Source of the DNA: Trichormus sp. NMC-1
Lineage (GTDB): Bacteria; Cyanobacteriota; Cyanobacteriia; Cyanobacteriales; Nostocaceae
DNA: 64,000 nucleotides
NCBI RefSeq assembly: GCF_001858025.1
Contig: NZ_LZQD01000002.1
Coordinates: 400,120 to 464,119, forward strand
Direction of reading: 5' to 3'
Translations under genes and position numbers: made by a program
Shown: positions 62,803 to 64,000 of the stretch, one piece after another
How positions within the stretch are numbered: position 1 is the first letter of the stretch
How the letters are laid out: every line of letters begins with the position of its first letter
Notes under the pieces: model-generated
Told to the model about the DNA's origin: nothing
The model's input: only the letters and a program-made list of their open reading frames with translations
Database searches by the model: none

Positions 62803-64000
62803 ATGCAAACTCAAGTAATTAGTGGCTTTCAACTTGCTCCTCAACAAAAAAGACTGTGGAATTTACAACAAAAGAGTTCTGCTTTCTGCTCCCAATGTAG
62901 TATTTTAATTGACGGTAATCTCCAAGCAGAGATACTGCAAAATACTATTCAAGAAATTGTTAATCATCATGATATTTTAAGAACAAATTTCTATCACTTA
63001 GCTGGAGCTAAAAACCCAGTTATGGTATTTGGCAATCAGAGTTTATTTAATTGGGAATATTTGGATTTAAGTAATTTATGTCAAGAAAATATTGCTGAGA
63101 AAATTCAAGAATCATTTTGGCAAGCAAGACAGGAATATCAAAATAAATCTCAAGATTTACCACTGCGGTTATGTTTAATCAAATTGTTGAATAACCAGCA
63201 TATTTTAATTATTTCTCTACCTGCTTTATGTGCAGATAATAGAACAATCAAAAACTTGGTTAATCAAATTAGTCAAGGTTATGAAAAATGCTTTCAAGGT
63301 AAGGAATTTACTATGAATTCTTTACAGTATGTCCAATTTTCTGAATGGCAGAATCAATTACTTACAGATGAAGATGCAGCCGAAGCACAAGCATATTGGC
63401 AACAACAAAAAATTAACTCTTTATCAGCATTAAAATTACCTCATGAACGACAAAGAAATAATGAGCAATTTGTCACTGAGCGTTATCAATTAGTTATTAG
63501 TCAGGAATTATTTACTCAAATTGATGAATTTGCCAAAAAATATGATATAACGCCTGATATTATATTACTAGCTTGCTGGCAAATATTGATTTGGCGACTC
63601 ACAGGAGAATCAGAAATTGTCATTGGTACAGCAGTTAGTCGCCGTGAATATGAAGAACTTAATGATGTATTTGGCTTATTAGCAACTTGGCTACCAATTA
63701 AAACTAAATTTACCGCCAATTTAAACTTTATAGAAGTATTAGCAGCAGTAAAACAAACATTAGAAAATGCTACCGAATGGCAAGATTATTTTGTACCTGA
63801 AGCTGTAGAAACTGATGGTTTAATAGCTTTCCCTATTGGCTTTGAATTTAATAATATTTCTGTTCACAACTCTGATGATACAGAAGTTAAATTCACCTTA
63901 CAGGAAATCTACAGCTTGATTGAACCTTTTAAAGTTAAATTATCTTGTTTACAAGACAATCATAGTTTAATTGCAGAATTTTATTATGATATTAATTACT
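62803..64000 (+). CDS. NRPS, N-terminal part (interface-like condensation domain; truncated by window edge)
   Basis: Open from ATG 62803 to the right edge (399 codons, no stop). It begins MQTQVISGFQLAPQQKRLWN. The whole visible part is one condensation-like domain homologous to the first domain of the preceding NRPS (LWNLQQKSSAFCSQCSILID, HHDILRTNFYHLAG). The usual HHxxxDG site reads LIISLPALCADNRTIKN. ACWQILIWRLTGESEIVIGT and FGLLATWLPIKTKF follow. It starts 15 bp after the TauD-ending NRPS, so it is the next step of the same assembly line. An A domain is expected just beyond the window. Confidence 0.9.
   Translation, partial: MQTQVISGFQLAPQQKRLWNLQQKSSAFCSQCSILIDGNLQAEILQNTIQEIVNHHDILRTNFYHLAGAKNPVMVFGNQSLFNWEYLDLSNLCQENIAEKIQESFWQARQEYQNKSQDLPLRLCLIKLLNNQHILIISLPALCADNRTIKNLVNQISQGYEKCFQGKEFTMNSLQYVQFSEWQNQLLTDEDAAEAQAYWQQQKINSLSALKLPHERQRNNEQFVTERYQLVISQELFTQIDEFAKKYDITPDIILLACWQILIWRLTGESEIVIGTAVSRREYEELNDVFGLLATWLPIKTKFTANLNFIEVLAAVKQTLENATEWQDYFVPEAVETDGLIAFPIGFEFNNISVHNSDDTEVKFTLQEIYSLIEPFKVKLSCLQDNHSLIAEFYYDINY

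Overview
The window looks like the chromosome of a filamentous, probably heterocyst-forming cyanobacterium (Nostocales). The evidence is the low GC, frequent GCGATCGC (HIP1) octamers, a psbA fragment, pcyA, a devBCA-type exporter, a Mo-nitrogenase C-terminal-domain protein, a GUN4/kinase relic, heptanucleotide STRR repeats and many palindromic interspersed repeats. The genus cannot be fixed from the sequence alone.

Layout. 1-3.2 kb: tail of an unknown gene and a P2-type cation ATPase. 3.2-4.5 kb: sixteen head-to-tail copies of a 76-bp palindrome-containing unit. 4.6-6.5 kb: a gene graveyard of a 5' psbA fragment, two separate hflX fragments and a cofG that has lost its 5' end. 6.9-11.3 kb: a large Calx-beta/propeller/RTX protein. 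11.6-16.2 kb: an ACT-domain malic enzyme, two Ser/Thr-kinase relics, an Rpn-family nuclease and a dense cluster of dispersed repeats. 16.2-20.2 kb: creatininase, cupin, Mo-nitro_C protein, HAD phosphatase and a membrane-anchored protein of unknown function. 20.3-24 kb: a devBCA-type glycolipid exporter operon. 24.8-28.9 kb: pcyA, a second Rpn gene, a DUF433/DUF5615 toxin-antitoxin pair, and an IS1634-like relic next to the 3' end of mltA. 29-41.5 kb: polysaccharide deacetylase, a second RTX protein, an RnfD-like membrane protein with a DUF2330 partner, a GAF-LuxR regulator, DUF3386, a solitary DNA methyltransferase, a GFA-family protein, an NAD(P)-binding/CIA30 protein, a PNPOx-like protein and an alpha/beta hydrolase.

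42-64 kb is the most interesting part: a divergent siderophore locus that runs off the right edge. Leftward from about 48.6 kb are a TonB-dependent receptor with two AMIN domains, a sucrase/ferredoxin-like [2Fe-2S] protein, a FecB-type lipoprotein and an EntS-like MFS exporter. Rightward from 49.3 kb are a fatty-acyl-AMP ligase (FAAL)-PCP-C protein, a stand-alone TauD/SyrP-like beta-hydroxylase, a 2934-residue NRPS ending in a fused TauD domain, and the start of another NRPS. A 15/19 match to the Fur box lies between the two halves. Twice, the order C domain - TauD hydroxylase - condensation-like domain without HHxxxDG - adenylation domain is spread across protein boundaries (the last A domain lies outside the window). 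This is the layout expected for a lipopeptide siderophore with beta-hydroxylated (probably beta-hydroxyaspartate) residues, as in cyanochelin-type siderophores. One A domain lacks the usual substrate-anchoring Asp, and another carries an in-frame insertion of an interspersed DNA repeat.
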